Below, one piece after another: positions 9,901 through 18,750 of a stretch of DNA of 45,667 bases (position 1 is the first letter of the stretch; each line of letters begins with the position of its first letter). Source of the DNA: Bacteroidales bacterium. Lineage in GTDB: Bacteria > Bacteroidota > Bacteroidia > Bacteroidales > Muribaculaceae. The notes under the pieces are model-generated. The model made no database searches and was not told the DNA's origin. It was given only the letters and a program-made list of their open reading frames with translations. The stretch lies in contig JAJBVP010000189.1 of the NCBI GenBank assembly GCA_020859755.1, positions 1-45,667 on the forward strand, written 5' to 3'. The position numbers were made by a program, and so were the translations under genes.

Positions 9901-12900
9901 ACCACGGCGTGCAGTCCGTCCGCTCCCACGGCTCCTTCTGGCACCTTGGCTATCGTCCATGTCTTGGTCAGCTCGGGGCAGTCCTGCTTTGTTGCGGTGA
10001 TTTCCACCCATGCGTAGTCGTCATAGACCTCGCTCAGATAGACAGTCTGATTCACCGCTGCCGCCTTGCATCCGTGGCACTCCACCGAGAGGGTGAATCC
10101 GATTTGGCTCTGCGTGCCTCGGTAAACCGTCACCGTGGTTTCCCTCGGCAAAGTTCCGCTTACGGGCTCTCCGCCGTCGTCCACCACGATGCCCTCGAAC
10201 TCCGAGGTCAGCATCATGGAGAATGAATCCAGGTAGGTGTTGTCTTCGATGTAGTCGGTTACTTCCTTTCCGCTGCCGCTGAGGTAGAAGTCGCCAGTGA
10301 ACTTGTTGCCGCTGGGCGATATTTTGGTGAGGCACTTGCTCTCTGGCAGCGCGAAAGTGTCAATTCCTTTGAATTGGTATATGTATGGGCTTCCCTCGCC
10401 GTAACTGGCGATGAGCGTCACGTTCTGTCGGTCTGTGACTGATTCGTTGCCCATCGTCACTATGGTGTCGCCTGCCTGCGGAGCGTCAGAGCCTGGGTCG
10501 TACTCGCCTGCTCCGTTTCCGAGGATTATCCATCCCTCTATGCCCAATTGCTCGTCATAGTCGGCGCTTTCTGCGGGGTTGGTCACGTTGCCATCCTCGT
10601 CGTATTCGGGAGCGGCAGTGTAGCCCACGTCCAGCACCTTGCGCCAGTAGTAGCGGTTGCCGCTGTAGCCGTCGGCCTGGGTCTCAACGTTGAACTCCTG
10701 GCATCGGGCAAGGTCTCCCTCTGCGAACTCCACGTAGATTTTCCGCCCGTCGCCGTCCTCGGTTGCGCAGTAGCATTTGTAAGCGATTATGGCGCTCTTG
10801 TCGGAATTGTAAATCGGCACCACGCGCTCGCACTCCATTCCTGCGGGGCTTACCACCAGGCATCCGCCCACATGGCTCATCTTGTCGATTTCAAGCTCCT
10901 TGAACTGCGCCTTCTTGTGAACCAATAGGAAGTCGGTCTCTATATGCACGTTGCCGTTCTCGTCCTCCCACAGTCGTCCGCCGTTCGCGTCAGGTACGTA
11001 CTCTCCGCCCACGGTCATTGCCCGCGTGAAGATTTCCTTCTCCACCGTCAGCTGGTTCTTCACCGTGGCGTCGTTCTTCACGCTCAGGTCGGTGCCCACT
11101 GTGGCTTTTTCCTCCGATTCGAGCGTCTTGCCCTTGACCGCCCCCTTGGCTGTCATGTTGAGGTTGGCGGTCACGTTACCCTCTGTTGAGATGTCGCCCT
11201 TGGCCGCTATGGTCTTCAACGCCTCTATCGCGTCCTTTACCGTCAGCTTGCCGCCAATTTCCGAATCTCCCGCTATTTCAAGCGTGCCATCTCCCTTGAT
11301 GTTGCCCAGCGCGTGGAGCAACCCGCTGATTATTACATCAGCGCCAGCTGTGATGTCGCCAAGGCTTGTTACCCCCTGCTCGGCGGTGATGAGGCCTTGG
11401 GAGACGAGGCCTGAGACAAAGGTGATGAGCTTCTGGGCGGTGTCCTTGCTGACTTTGCTCAGATAAAGCGTACTGCCGAGCGTCTTAATCAGTGATTTCA
11501 ACTGCTCGGTGTTGTAGCCGTTGCCGCCGCCCTGACCCTTTGCGAGGCTGTCAATCTGATTCTGCAGCTTTTCAATCGTGCCTACGGTCTTTTCCTCGCG
11601 CAGAGTGATTTCGTACTTAGGCACTTTGTTGTCGCCGCCCTCGGTTATTGTCAGGCTGTCGATGACGATGTTTCCGCTAACGCCCAAATCCTCGTCTTCA
11701 AAGAGCATCAAATCGCCCTCCTTGATAGTCAGGTAAAGGCTTTTTTCTGCGTCGCCGTTGAGATAGTCATCGTGCTGGCGAGCCATGTAATGCTCATCGA
11801 TTTCTGGCTGATAGACTGAGCGCGGGCTGTCGTTCTTGGCGAGATATGCGACTGCGGCGTTGTAGAGCCTTTGCGATGCGGCTTGTATGTAAACATCGGG
11901 CATTTCGATGTGTAGAATCACGAACTTGTCGCCAGCGCGCAGAGGATAGAACTTGTTTGGAAAGTACATGTCCAAACTCTCATCGTAAGCGCGTTCAAGC
12001 TCGATTCTGTAAGTGCCGTTGCCAAGTTGCTCAACGCTTACTATCGTCATTTCTCTTCCGCCGCACATTCCGTCTTTGAAAGAGATAGTCGCGTCTTCGC
12101 TTGTGAGGTAGTCGTTGATGTCAAAGCCGAGGTCGCGCACCAAGACTTTGATATTCTCTATCGTGTCGTCCTCCTCGAAAACTCCGTCATCGCTTGGCTG
12201 ATCGCCGCCGATTAATTCGTCAAGCGCGCCGTAGTATGTTGGCCCAGTGTCAAGGGTTATCCCAGCGTCAAGCAAATCTTGGCTGGTCATTCCCTCCAAG
12301 CTGGGGTGTATGTCGTCAAGGTCGTTTGAGCCATCGAACATCACCGTAGCCTCGCGTATGCCGTAGATTGACGCGTTGGCCGAACCAATGTAGGGGTCGA
12401 GCGTGGCTGTCGGAAACCCTGGCAGCATAAGGCGATTCACCGCCATGTTGTTGGGCAGATAGGCGCTTGAATCAGCCTTTAATATCTTGTTGTAGTATCG
12501 GCTGGGCATGTTCGTGGTGTTGCCGTAGGCTCTAAGGCGCGTGATAATAGCGTCGTTATCCTCGGCTTGCTCCTCGATTTTGCTCAGGCCGTTGCCCTTG
12601 CCGAACTTGAATATGTTGGTTGTCGGCATCCCTGCGGTGCCGATTATTATCGTGCGGTTGCGCACTATGAAATAGCAGCCGAAGTCATTAACGCAAAGTT
12701 CAAGCGCGCCCCAAACTTTGATGTTGCTCACCGAAACCGACACGTTAGTCTTTTCGGCGTATTCGGGGTGAACTTCAACAGTCCAAGCCTTGTCTCCTGT
12801 GTAGATTCTGTCGAGGTTGGCTTGTATTCTGTCAGCCAAGTCTTGAACAGAGGATGCGTAGAATGAAAACTCGGGCAGCTGCGTGTAGTGAATCTCATTG

Positions 12901-13220
12901 TCCTCTTTGACCACGTCCAAGAAATCGCACCGCGTCAGCTCGTCGGAGAGAGAGTTGAATTTGATGTCCTCATACACGAAAGCCTCGCCGTAAGCGCCTG
13001 ACTTGGCTTGCTTGCACTTGGGAGCGTTCATGTTGAGCTCAAAGCGCTCATTGCGGTATATCATGTAATCGCCCACTTGAAACCCGATAGGGGTAGGCGA
13101 CTTCACTGTTACGGTCAGGTAGCACTCGCCCATCCACGTGCCTTTGTATTCAATCTCGGGCGTGTAGGCTCTCACTGTTCCGTCAGCGGCGTATATTGCG
13201 TATTTCGTTGTCGTAGGCAT
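6924..13220 (-). CDS. Tail-tip/baseplate protein (Tal-like) with long fibre region
   Basis: 2098 aa. The N-terminal 400 residues look like the hub domain of siphovirus tail-associated proteins (beta-rich start, IEYKGTWMGECYLTVTVKSP). After residue about 550 it becomes a fibre: coiled-coil and beta repeats, and an alanine-rich helix (AAQAAADAAAAAAV) near residue 1620. Two copies of a roughly 105-residue module lie near residues 1462 and 1637 (YYEQATNP..AVW..YRY..WEDVT and YYSQQANP..AVW..YRF..WEDIT). The start ATG overlaps the upstream stop (TGATG). It probably connects the tail tube to the adhesin encoded downstream. A peptidoglycan-cleaving domain was looked for and not recognised. Confidence 0.75.
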   Translation of the reverse strand: MPTTTKYAIYAADGTVRAYTPEIEYKGTWMGECYLTVTVKSPTPIGFQVGDYMIYRNERFELNMNAPKCKQAKSGAYGEAFVYEDIKFNSLSDELTRCDFLDVVKEDNEIHYTQLPEFSFYASSVQDLADRIQANLDRIYTGDKAWTVEVHPEYAEKTNVSVSVSNIKVWGALELCVNDFGCYFIVRNRTIIIGTAGMPTTNIFKFGKGNGLSKIEEQAEDNDAIITRLRAYGNTTNMPSRYYNKILKADSSAYLPNNMAVNRLMLPGFPTATLDPYIGSANASIYGIREATVMFDGSNDLDDIHPSLEGMTSQDLLDAGITLDTGPTYYGALDELIGGDQPSDDGVFEEDDTIENIKVLVRDLGFDINDYLTSEDATISFKDGMCGGREMTIVSVEQLGNGTYRIELERAYDESLDMYFPNKFYPLRAGDKFVILHIEMPDVYIQAASQRLYNAAVAYLAKNDSPRSVYQPEIDEHYMARQHDDYLNGDAEKSLYLTIKEGDLMLFEDEDLGVSGNIVIDSLTITEGGDNKVPKYEITLREEKTVGTIEKLQNQIDSLAKGQGGGNGYNTEQLKSLIKTLGSTLYLSKVSKDTAQKLITFVSGLVSQGLITAEQGVTSLGDITAGADVIISGLLHALGNIKGDGTLEIAGDSEIGGKLTVKDAIEALKTIAAKGDISTEGNVTANLNMTAKGAVKGKTLESEEKATVGTDLSVKNDATVKNQLTVEKEIFTRAMTVGGEYVPDANGGRLWEDENGNVHIETDFLLVHKKAQFKELEIDKMSHVGGCLVVSPAGMECERVVPIYNSDKSAIIAYKCYCATEDGDGRKIYVEFAEGDLARCQEFNVETQADGYSGNRYYWRKVLDVGYTAAPEYDEDGNVTNPAESADYDEQLGIEGWIILGNGAGEYDPGSDAPQAGDTIVTMGNESVTDRQNVTLIASYGEGSPYIYQFKGIDTFALPESKCLTKISPSGNKFTGDFYLSGSGKEVTDYIEDNTYLDSFSMMLTSEFEGIVVDDGGEPVSGTLPRETTVTVYRGTQSQIGFTLSVECHGCKAAAVNQTVYLSEVYDDYAWVEITATKQDCPELTKTWTIAKVPEGAVGADGLHAVVFEIEPDVKRVFVDSSDNCDPEELGCKVYMTIGGEVRREISSSTANDQDSYQTDDDLVYLDGMLIVTKKTGTQVPTDLSLAYLIERAEDEVTGTDTNATYETGMESDGKKTTATGVRSVAVTATRTDDKDPAEVPYTGPIAMTADMRRIVFKLYKSGTLVDMETVEIQADATSMMKEYSYRFETNERLFESHYQMIIGSKQYLETSIQQTAEQILLQAKKYTNERISTQASLILSAEEIQSWVYTKEEIDGMELVNQTMLNQTASSITASAERYVDGKLMGYATTEWTSTQIQSKVEDLENGAISTLTQTAKDITARVENAEGNISQLRLDVDEMSSLVGSSQEAIDAIQDLIGEKEYYEQATNPADEWEDSFYNHLGAVWLMTGASMVYVDDETQEKLAIVKGHTYRYYDIKGTKTGWEDVTSVADSASYISQTKDKIAAVVANFDDSGNVTQASGIVTTAYGNTLWSEKYVTYKGEQYTMAGYVDVRYNEINSAVTTNTNNISAAAEAANDAAQAAADAAAAAAVKGEYYSQQANPYPEWDTPNEHIGAVWYATQTGIGLYYPDGSSAATTAEHSYRFIGTIGNKGCWEDITNTYTQASYISQKANSITAVVGNFNADGTIAEESSLAIVIGAIQSRVTDLEGNSVTVTQTATGYTITVNGASVDGVSPGGLAGIGIDLESGITLTSDNVRAYSSGGELTLWLDQYGCLHTNGAEIKGDITAQTLTLGARELGTPALNTDIHPEDGWTVSEWTSATDYSSINPPAYDSEDVIDRAFLYRAAGKGWHWLPSLAIGQCMECRVLLYAESSSYQPAGFDAAGAVNEITEGLFFAGENSDVLVGFGGKFYDFSGLMRVIAWPGIYRFQGWAAEKPSVDLLENGTLWKIYTGTYDGALQKIWNSGSQWAHYLNGKGGVWEYLTAAQAATIADLAPMAVTYWALTTELDYESEYVNRNGCKPSVSGLCVGATNYKVNDNVYKWMPVFEGDTTSNAS

Positions 13221-13720
13221 CAGAGTGATGATGATTCAGTCAGTTTGGTTATGTTTCCGTCAGCGTCAGATACAGGCAGCACGTACAATTTCGGCTGCGT
13301 GACCCTGACGGTTATTGTCACTGTGTAGGTCAGAGTATTGCCCTCGAAATGGACTTCAATGTCTGACATTTCTTTGAAATAGCATTGGCTGTAGCCAGTG
13401 GCCGTAATGGGAGCGTAGAAAGCGAACATTCCGCCTGCGAGCCAGTCGCGCAGAGCCACAATGCTTTTGACAGCCGCTTTTGGCTGCAACCCTTGCGAGC
13501 CTAATTCGATTTCAACGTCAAAGGCTTCAATCGGCAGTCCGCCAGAGGGAATGTAAACATCTTCGCCATCTTCGCCAAGCCAAGTCTTTACGCTCGGCTC
13601 TTGCACCGAGGCAGTGCCGAACACTGGCGCGGACAAAAGAACGTAGCCGAACTCGGAAAGCGCGTCAATGCACTTTTCCGAGTCGGCTCGCTGGAATATT
13701 ATGCTCTTTGTCGAATCCAT
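13220..13720 (-). CDS. Probable distal tail protein (Dit position)
   Basis: 166 aa, directly upstream of and overlapping the Tal-like gene by one base. It is beta-rich, with a segment IEVHFEGNTLTYTVTITVRV near the C-terminus. The place in the operon, between the tail tube gene and the Tal-like gene, is that of the distal tail protein, which closes the tail tube and holds the tip. The usual chaperone and tape measure genes that separate tube and Dit are missing here and lie elsewhere in the window. The function is from synteny; the sequence itself is not diagnostic. Confidence 0.55.
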   Translation of the reverse strand: MDSTKSIIFQRADSEKCIDALSEFGYVLLSAPVFGTASVQEPSVKTWLGEDGEDVYIPSGGLPIEAFDVEIELGSQGLQPKAAVKSIVALRDWLAGGMFAFYAPITATGYSQCYFKEMSDIEVHFEGNTLTYTVTITVRVTQPKLYVLPVSDADGNITKLTESSSL

Positions 13721-13764
13721 CTTTGAGGCTCTAAGGCGTTGGGATTATCAGAGTAAGGCTCTTT

Positions 13765-14430
13765 TTAGGCTGCTACAGCGCCGAAGATGTAGATGCTGCA
13801 CCCCTTGGTGTCGGTCAGCGGCGATACGCTCACGTTGAAGTAAGCGGGCTTGCCCTCTTCCGAAACGAGGTTTGCGTACATCTCCACGTTGGGCAGGAAG
13901 ATTGCGCTCTCCTTGTCTTCCGAGGTGAGGAACAGGCCGCCTGTAGCCTTTTTGGGCGACATGTCGTAGCCGTAGCCCTTGTAGGTCTTGCCATCGACGG
14001 TGACTGAGGAGCCGACCGCTACTTTCTGCTCAGAAGTGCCTTGCTGAACGTTGAGGAACAGAGAGTTGATTTCCTCTGCGACAGATGCGACTTGGAAAGT
14101 GATTTCAGGGTCGCCAGCGTCTGCGACAGCAGTCCACACGTCGCCAGTGGTGAGCTTCACCTTGGTGATGTCGGGCGAGCCGGTGTCGAATGTGACGCCA
14201 TCTTTCAATACGGGCAGTTCCTTGTCGAAAGCCGAGATGGCGGTGGGGAGCGTGTTTTTGGTTGCCAGATAATAGACGTGCTTCATCTGGTTGAAGAGTA
14301 CGCGCAGAGACTCTTTTGATGCGGTTATTGTTACGTCTGCCATAGCGGTATTGTTAGTTTGTGAATTATTCTGTGTGTTGTCGCCCGAGCCTGATGCTGA
14401 GCCATCCTGATTGCCTGTGTCTGCTGCCAT
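13765..14430 (-). CDS. Major tail (tube) protein
   Basis: 221 aa from the upstream ATG at 14430. A second ATG at 14343 would give 192 aa starting MADVTITASKESL, and both starts are followed by the same plus-strand sequence catagcggta, hinting at a duplicated leader. The first 29 residues are low complexity (Gly/Ser/Asn/Gln), unlike the rest, so the shorter form may be the native protein. The body is beta-rich with a helix near the start, ending GCSIYIFGAVAA, as expected for a tail tube subunit. It follows the connector genes and precedes the Dit-position gene. Confidence in 'tail tube' comes mainly from order and size. Confidence 0.6.
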   Translation of the reverse strand: MAADTGNQDGSASGSGDNTQNNSQTNNTAMADVTITASKESLRVLFNQMKHVYYLATKNTLPTAISAFDKELPVLKDGVTFDTGSPDITKVKLTTGDVWTAVADAGDPEITFQVASVAEEINSLFLNVQQGTSEQKVAVGSSVTVDGKTYKGYGYDMSPKKATGGLFLTSEDKESAIFLPNVEMYANLVSEEGKPAYFNVSVSPLTDTKGCSIYIFGAVAA

Positions 14431-14453
14431 AGCGGTAAAATTTTACTCCAAGG

Positions 14454-14867
14454 CTATTTCCTGATGATGAGTTTCGACTGCATCGTTACGTAATGGAATC
14501 CCATTTCATCGTCGCTGCCGCCTGTGAGCATCTTCAATGCCGACGCGCTGTAGAGATTGTTGTGGTGGGGAAAGCAACCGCACGCTTTGTCGAGCATTTT
14601 CTGCATCCCGTCAACATCTTCCAATCCTCGGTCAGCGTCTCGGCGGAAACAGTTGATCGTAGCCGTTGCGGTCTGGTAGGTGTCGCCGCAGTCTTGCATC
14701 CCTGCGGCGAATCGCACTACCACGAACTCGCTCATCGGCGCGGCTGTCTGCCTTGGGCGGTCAGTGGCGAAGATTTCCGTGTCCTCGCTGAACTGCTCTC
14801 GAAGAGCCGTTATCAGCGTTTGCAGAATCTTCTTGCGGCGGTAGTATGTCGAATCGCTGTTTTCCAT
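14454..14867 (-). CDS. Probable tail terminator / tail completion protein
   Basis: 137 aa. An alpha/beta pattern with an N-terminal helix (YYRRKKILQTLITALREQF) followed by strands (EFVVVRFAAG, TATATINCF) and a final strand (FHYVTMQSKLIIRK) matches the small terminator proteins that cap siphovirus tails. It sits between the HK97 gp10-like gene and the tail tube gene, which is the usual position. There is no direct motif, so this is a synteny call. Confidence 0.5.
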   Translation of the reverse strand: MENSDSTYYRRKKILQTLITALREQFSEDTEIFATDRPRQTAAPMSEFVVVRFAAGMQDCGDTYQTATATINCFRRDADRGLEDVDGMQKMLDKACGCFPHHNNLYSASALKMLTGGSDDEMGFHYVTMQSKLIIRK

Positions 14868-14873
14868 TGGGTC

Positions 14874-15431
14874 TTAATGCAGTTTGTTCCAGAAGCTTGC
14901 CCATTTCATATCACTTTCAACTCGGTATGAATAGTTGGTAAGCACGTCGATTTGCCGCATGTTCTCCAGCCATTCCGAATACTCGGTGCCAGTGGTGAGC
15001 CTTATGATGTAGGTGGCTCCCGACGGAGTGGCGCCGCTGAGGAACTTGAACGCCGTATTCTCGCCATAGTCGCGGTCTGTGATAACTTCGGCCTTGTAAC
15101 TGTAGCTTTGGTTTTCGCCATCGTAGCGCGTGGCTCCTGCGGGGAACACTTCGCCCTCGGTGAGTTTCGTCCTAATAGGCTTGCGCCAATCCTCGCTTGC
15201 GGAGAAAGTGGCCATTTCTGCGCCTTTGTGCCAGAAGCGGGCAGTGTAGCTGGTTATGGTGTTGCCAGTCATCATGGGGCCGCCCTCTTCGTAATAGTAG
15301 CGGGCCGCGCCGATGGCGAGGCTGTGCGTCACTCTGGTCAGCTCCCTCCACATGTGCTTTTCGATGATTTTGCGGGCTTTTTTCATGCCCTCGTCGAATA
15401 GCTTGCTGTTTGATATGTAATGGCTTGCCAT
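14874..15431 (-). CDS. HK97 gp10-like head-tail joining/neck protein
   Basis: 185 aa from the ATG at 15431. A longer frame reaches 15500 but would overlap the upstream gene, and the ATG start leaves a 7-bp gap. A long N-terminal helix (LFDEGMKKARKIIEKHMWREL) is followed by TGNTITSYTARF, which resembles the G-N-T/L-S turn of gp10-type proteins, then beta strands. The family sits at the neck and joins head to tail. Neighbours on both sides are connector-type genes. Confidence 0.55.
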   Translation of the reverse strand: MASHYISNSKLFDEGMKKARKIIEKHMWRELTRVTHSLAIGAARYYYEEGGPMMTGNTITSYTARFWHKGAEMATFSASEDWRKPIRTKLTEGEVFPAGATRYDGENQSYSYKAEVITDRDYGENTAFKFLSGATPSGATYIIRLTTGTEYSEWLENMRQIDVLTNYSYRVESDMKWASFWNKLH

Positions 15432-15438
15432 GTGATAA

Positions 15439-15768
15439 TCAGTTATGCACGGTTGATACGAAAGCGGTTGTGCCGAGGTTGTTTTGGGTCGCGTCAACAA
15501 TGGCGGTCGGATAAAGCAAGGTTTTTCCGTCTTTATCCCACGCCTCTATGATGTCGCCCCTTTGCAGGAACTTGTGGCCCAGTGGGAGGCTTATTGCCAT
15601 GTCGGCTTTTTCTACGCCTTGGTACGTGAAAACCCTTATCGAGCGGTTGCCGTAAACTCGGCATTTCCCCTCGTAAACTATTTCCTCTACGCCTTGCTCG
15701 AACTGCCCCTGCCAATGGCGGCGGGTTATCTTGCAATCGTGCGGATGCCTTGGGTTTTCGACTGCCAT
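15439..15768 (-). CDS. Probable head closure / head-tail connector protein
   Basis: 109 aa, small and beta-rich (EEIVYEGKCRVYGN, KADMAISLPL), with the length and shape of stopper-type head closure proteins that plug the portal channel after packaging. It lies between the adaptor-like 141-aa gene and the gp10-like gene, with gaps of 4 and 7 bp, so the genes are almost certainly co-translated. The assignment rests on order and size. Confidence 0.45.
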   Translation of the reverse strand: MAVENPRHPHDCKITRRHWQGQFEQGVEEIVYEGKCRVYGNRSIRVFTYQGVEKADMAISLPLGHKFLQRGDIIEAWDKDGKTLLYPTAIVDATQNNLGTTAFVSTVHN

Positions 15769-15772
15769 GGTG

Positions 15773-16198
15773 TTAGAAATTGACGATTACCATTTTGGAA
15801 GCAGCTCCCCAAGGCTCATCCCACTTGTCGTACAGAGCCTTCGCCATTTCCCTGAGCTGGCGTTTGTCGTAAGCCGAGGTTTCCCAGCCACCCTCTTCGT
15901 GGCTCCAATCGCCATCGCTGTCCTTTGTTGACGATTTCGATGACGGAGTTGACGCGCACCAAAGATAGATGTCGGCTGTTGAAAGGTCGAGGATTTTTTC
16001 AGTAAGCGTAGATACCATTGTGCCAGCGGCGACTTGGCGCTTTACAAGCACTCGCAGCATGGCGTTGTCGGGTATGTCGTAGCTTACCGAGCCTCGCAGA
16101 AAGTCCTCAATGCTCATGTCGAGCGCCGATTCTTCCTGCGGGGTCTCGATTTCCTCGCTCCAGACTTGCGGGTATTTCTCTTGGAGGTCTTCTTCCAT
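15773..16198 (-). CDS. Probable head-tail adaptor (connector) protein
   Basis: 141 aa, immediately downstream of the capsid gene. The N-terminus is acidic; the middle is predicted helical, with a serine-rich turn (STPSSKSSTKDSDGD) between helices. The position after the major capsid protein is that of the adaptor that docks on the portal ring. No motif proves it. The C-terminal segment AKALYDKWDEPWGA is probably another helix. Confidence 0.45.
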   Translation of the reverse strand: MEEDLQEKYPQVWSEEIETPQEESALDMSIEDFLRGSVSYDIPDNAMLRVLVKRQVAAGTMVSTLTEKILDLSTADIYLWCASTPSSKSSTKDSDGDWSHEEGGWETSAYDKRQLREMAKALYDKWDEPWGAASKMVIVNF

Positions 16199-16231
16199 GA
16201 TTCAGGAAATTAGCCTTGTCGTCGGCGCGCT

Positions 16232-17422
16232 TTATGCGGTGCCGACAACAGTGTAGATGTAAATGTGCTTGGGCAGCGAGGGAACGCAGATTTGCGAAGC
16301 CTCCGATTCGATGTAAATCGAGTGGGTGGCAGCTTCGGCGCGCTGGGCGAGCAAGAGTCGGCCGCTGTCGTAGTAAGCCGCTTTGTCGCTGTCGTAGCCG
16401 AGACTCAGGGGCTGCACGCCTTGGATTGTGCCGATTTCGCCGTCAGGCAGGAAAGTGATGTTATGCTCGTCGAAGTTGTCGATGGTGTCCTGTTCGATGT
16501 CCTTTGTGGTTGTGTTGACTTTCTCAATCACAGCTTTGGTGTCGCGAATCACAATCTTGTCGATTCGGATAAGGCTTGCGAGCTTGGCAAGCAGCATCTC
16601 GTCTGAATAGTTGAGAAGATTGGTCTTTGCACCCTTGTCAAGGGGAGCCAGGGGCAGTATTGAGTAGGCGAGGGTTTCCTTTACCTTTGAGTGGCCAAGG
16701 AGGTCTTGCCAAATCACGTCAGGCATTTCAAGGCGCAGAGGGCCGGTGTAATGCTCTTCTCGGCGGATTTTCTTCACGGCGGTGCGCATCATGTCGATGG
16801 GGTCTGACGCGCTGCCCTCGGTGGTGTGAGCCTCGGTAGTCCACCACAGCTTGTTGTTTGTCGATGTGCAAGTGGTGGTATCGACGGCGGGAACGCCGAA
16901 AGAGATGGTGATTCCCTGCAAGCCGCGAGGGTTATTTGTTGAACTGATTGTGAACTTGCCAGTCGATACAATCTGGTCACGCTGGTTGCAAAGAGCGTTT
17001 TGGTAGCCTTTGATAAGGCCATCGGTGGATTCGTCGAGCAAGCCAAGCATTACGCCCTTGAACTGGTCGGTGATTGCTGCTTTGCCGAGTTGCTGCTGGA
17101 GCAGAAGTTGCTGGCGGAGGATTGTGCGGTTCAGGCGGTAGTACTTCTTCATCGTGGGTATGTTGCCAGTAAGGCCCGATACCTCGCGGAGAGCTGCCTC
17201 GTAGCCGGGCGATTCAGGGTCAACATAGGCGGGCAGAGCCACAGCGCCAGTAGAGCCCAAGAGTTGCTGCCAAGTGTAGCCGAGATTCATAGGGGCGAAC
17301 TCGAAACCGTCAAGATGGAAGTCGTCGTAGATTTCCTCGTAGCGGTCGATGTACTCTTGCCATGAATCGCCGCCAAGACCCACGTTTATGAGGTTGTAAA
17401 GTTTAGCGTCGTTGGTATTCAT
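16232..17422 (-). CDS. Major capsid protein
   Basis: 396 aa, the expected size for an HK97-fold capsid subunit, and placed after the scaffold and a small head protein. Features include an N-terminal arm, a glycine/proline-rich loop (STNNPRGLQGITISFG), helices with P-domain-like spacing (ASDPIDMMRTAVKKIRREE), and a C-terminal strand region (KHIYIYTVVGTA). The genes around it on the same strand are all virion morphogenesis genes. No separate protease was recognised, so maturation may not need cleavage, or the protease lies elsewhere. Confidence 0.75.
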   Translation of the reverse strand: MNTNDAKLYNLINVGLGGDSWQEYIDRYEEIYDDFHLDGFEFAPMNLGYTWQQLLGSTGAVALPAYVDPESPGYEAALREVSGLTGNIPTMKKYYRLNRTILRQQLLLQQQLGKAAITDQFKGVMLGLLDESTDGLIKGYQNALCNQRDQIVSTGKFTISSTNNPRGLQGITISFGVPAVDTTTCTSTNNKLWWTTEAHTTEGSASDPIDMMRTAVKKIRREEHYTGPLRLEMPDVIWQDLLGHSKVKETLAYSILPLAPLDKGAKTNLLNYSDEMLLAKLASLIRIDKIVIRDTKAVIEKVNTTTKDIEQDTIDNFDEHNITFLPDGEIGTIQGVQPLSLGYDSDKAAYYDSGRLLLAQRAEAATHSIYIESEASQICVPSLPKHIYIYTVVGTA

Positions 17423-17441
17423 TTCGCAATAAGTTTAATTG

Positions 17442-17906
17442 TTAGTTTACAATCACGATATTGGGGCAAGCGGCCTTGATAGCCTTGACTTCGTTTGCGC
17501 TGCGCGACCATTCGTAGATTGCGCCACGGTAAACCACTGTTGCGGTAGCGACGAAGTCTGTCGCTTGGTCAGCGGCGGCGGGTATTACTACGTCGTCTTG
17601 CAGACAGCCGTTGACGATAGCCTCGAAAGCGAGCTTCGCGCCCTCTGCGGCAGACGTGTAGGTTGAAGAGGCGAGAGCGGTGCTTGCGGCGGTCGAAAGC
17701 TCCTCGGCGGTGGGGATTGTGACTTTCTTGGTCGAGCCATCCCATTTAACTGGAGTGCCAGCGGGAATCACCTTGCCAGCCCATGCCTCAAGGTCGGTCG
17801 AATCGATTACGCCGCCTGCGGGATAGACACGCTCGATTTCTCGCCACACTTTCTTGCTGTGACCGTAGCCGAAAGTGGTTTGGTTGAATGTGTTGCCTAT
17901 AGCCAT
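17442..17906 (-). CDS. Probable head decoration / head fibre protein
   Basis: 154 aa, between scaffold and capsid genes, a frequent location for decoration proteins. The segment KVIPAGTPVKWDGSTKKVTI, the later LQDDVVIPA and a closing strand/helix (YRGAIYEWSRSANEVK) give the 'I-P-A-G-T-P-V ... G-x-x' pattern seen in capsid decoration and head-fibre beta-tulip proteins. Expected role: stabilising the expanded capsid from outside. The exact family is not certain. Confidence 0.55.
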   Translation of the reverse strand: MAIGNTFNQTTFGYGHSKKVWREIERVYPAGGVIDSTDLEAWAGKVIPAGTPVKWDGSTKKVTIPTAEELSTAASTALASSTYTSAAEGAKLAFEAIVNGCLQDDVVIPAAADQATDFVATATVVYRGAIYEWSRSANEVKAIKAACPNIVIVN

Positions 17907-17954
17907 TGTGTTAGCGATTTAGCGGTTAGTGAATAATGTTGATTTGTTGATTTC

Positions 17955-18599
17955 TCATGCCTTGCCCATTTTCTTCTTCTTTTTCTCGAAGAAAGCGTCA
18001 AGCATTGGGTTGCGCTCTGACTTTCCTCCATTGTTTCCTGAGCGGGGAACTGCGCCTGCGCCCATTATCTTGGTGAAAGTCTTGTCGTAGTTTCCAAGCA
18101 AGCCTTGCACTTGGTCGGCGGCTGTTTTGTCAGCCTTGATGTCAGCGCTTGCAAGCACCAAGTCAAGTATGCCCTCGTTGTCGGCTCCGCTCTGCATCAT
18201 CAGCTCCTTGATTTCAGCTTTGAGCCGATTCTTGGCTGCGGCGATGTTGTCATCTTCGCGAGCCTTGGCCAATGCCGCAATCTGACGCTTGATTTCTTCA
18301 AGCTCGGAATTGGCGCCAGGCTTGGGTTCGATGGGCGGAGTGATTGTGACATTGGGGGTTGCCGACCGCGGCTGGGGATTGTAATTCTTTTTGAAATTCT
18401 CCACCTGCGCGGCGATGTCGTGGCTCAATTGCCCGTTGACGGTTTTCAGGATTCCCACTACGTGGTTGAAATACTGCTCGTCAGGCTCTTGGCCTTCGGC
18501 TACGGGGTTGAGCGCGACAATTTCCTTGATGGTGCGCTCCGACAGCGAGGTTTGTCCCAGCTGCTCGGTCACTTTGGAAATGATTTGTTCAGTTTCCAT
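17955..18599 (-). CDS. Capsid scaffolding protein
   Basis: 214 aa from the ATG at 18599 (METEQIISKV). The upstream frame to 18668 has no better start. It is almost entirely predicted coiled coil, with a glutamate/lysine-rich centre (SELEEIKRQIAALAKARED) and a strongly basic C-terminus (FFEKKKKKMGKA), the classic scaffold layout in which the basic end binds the capsid subunit. It is first in the structural operon, upstream of decoration and capsid genes. Confidence 0.65.
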   Translation of the reverse strand: METEQIISKVTEQLGQTSLSERTIKEIVALNPVAEGQEPDEQYFNHVVGILKTVNGQLSHDIAAQVENFKKNYNPQPRSATPNVTITPPIEPKPGANSELEEIKRQIAALAKAREDDNIAAAKNRLKAEIKELMMQSGADNEGILDLVLASADIKADKTAADQVQGLLGNYDKTFTKIMGAGAVPRSGNNGGKSERNPMLDAFFEKKKKKMGKA

Positions 18600-18651
18600 A
18601 GGGTCTTTTAAGGTTAATGAAAATGTTAATGTTCTCTGTGTGTCGCTCCCT

Positions 18652-18694
18652 AAAAGCAAAAGAGCCACCGCTGTCTTTCGACTGCGATGGCTCT
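18652..18694 (-). terminator. Rho-independent terminator after the Com-like gene
   Basis: A 7-bp stem (agagcca 18661-18667 / tggctct 18688-18694), with further pairing inside, is followed on the minus strand by TTTGCTTTTA. It lies between the Com-like gene and the scaffold gene, so these are probably separate transcripts. Confidence 0.5.
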
Positions 18695-18750
18695 CAGGCC
18701 TGGATTAGGGAGGTGTTGATTGTAAAACTCTAAAGCTATGAAGAATACTC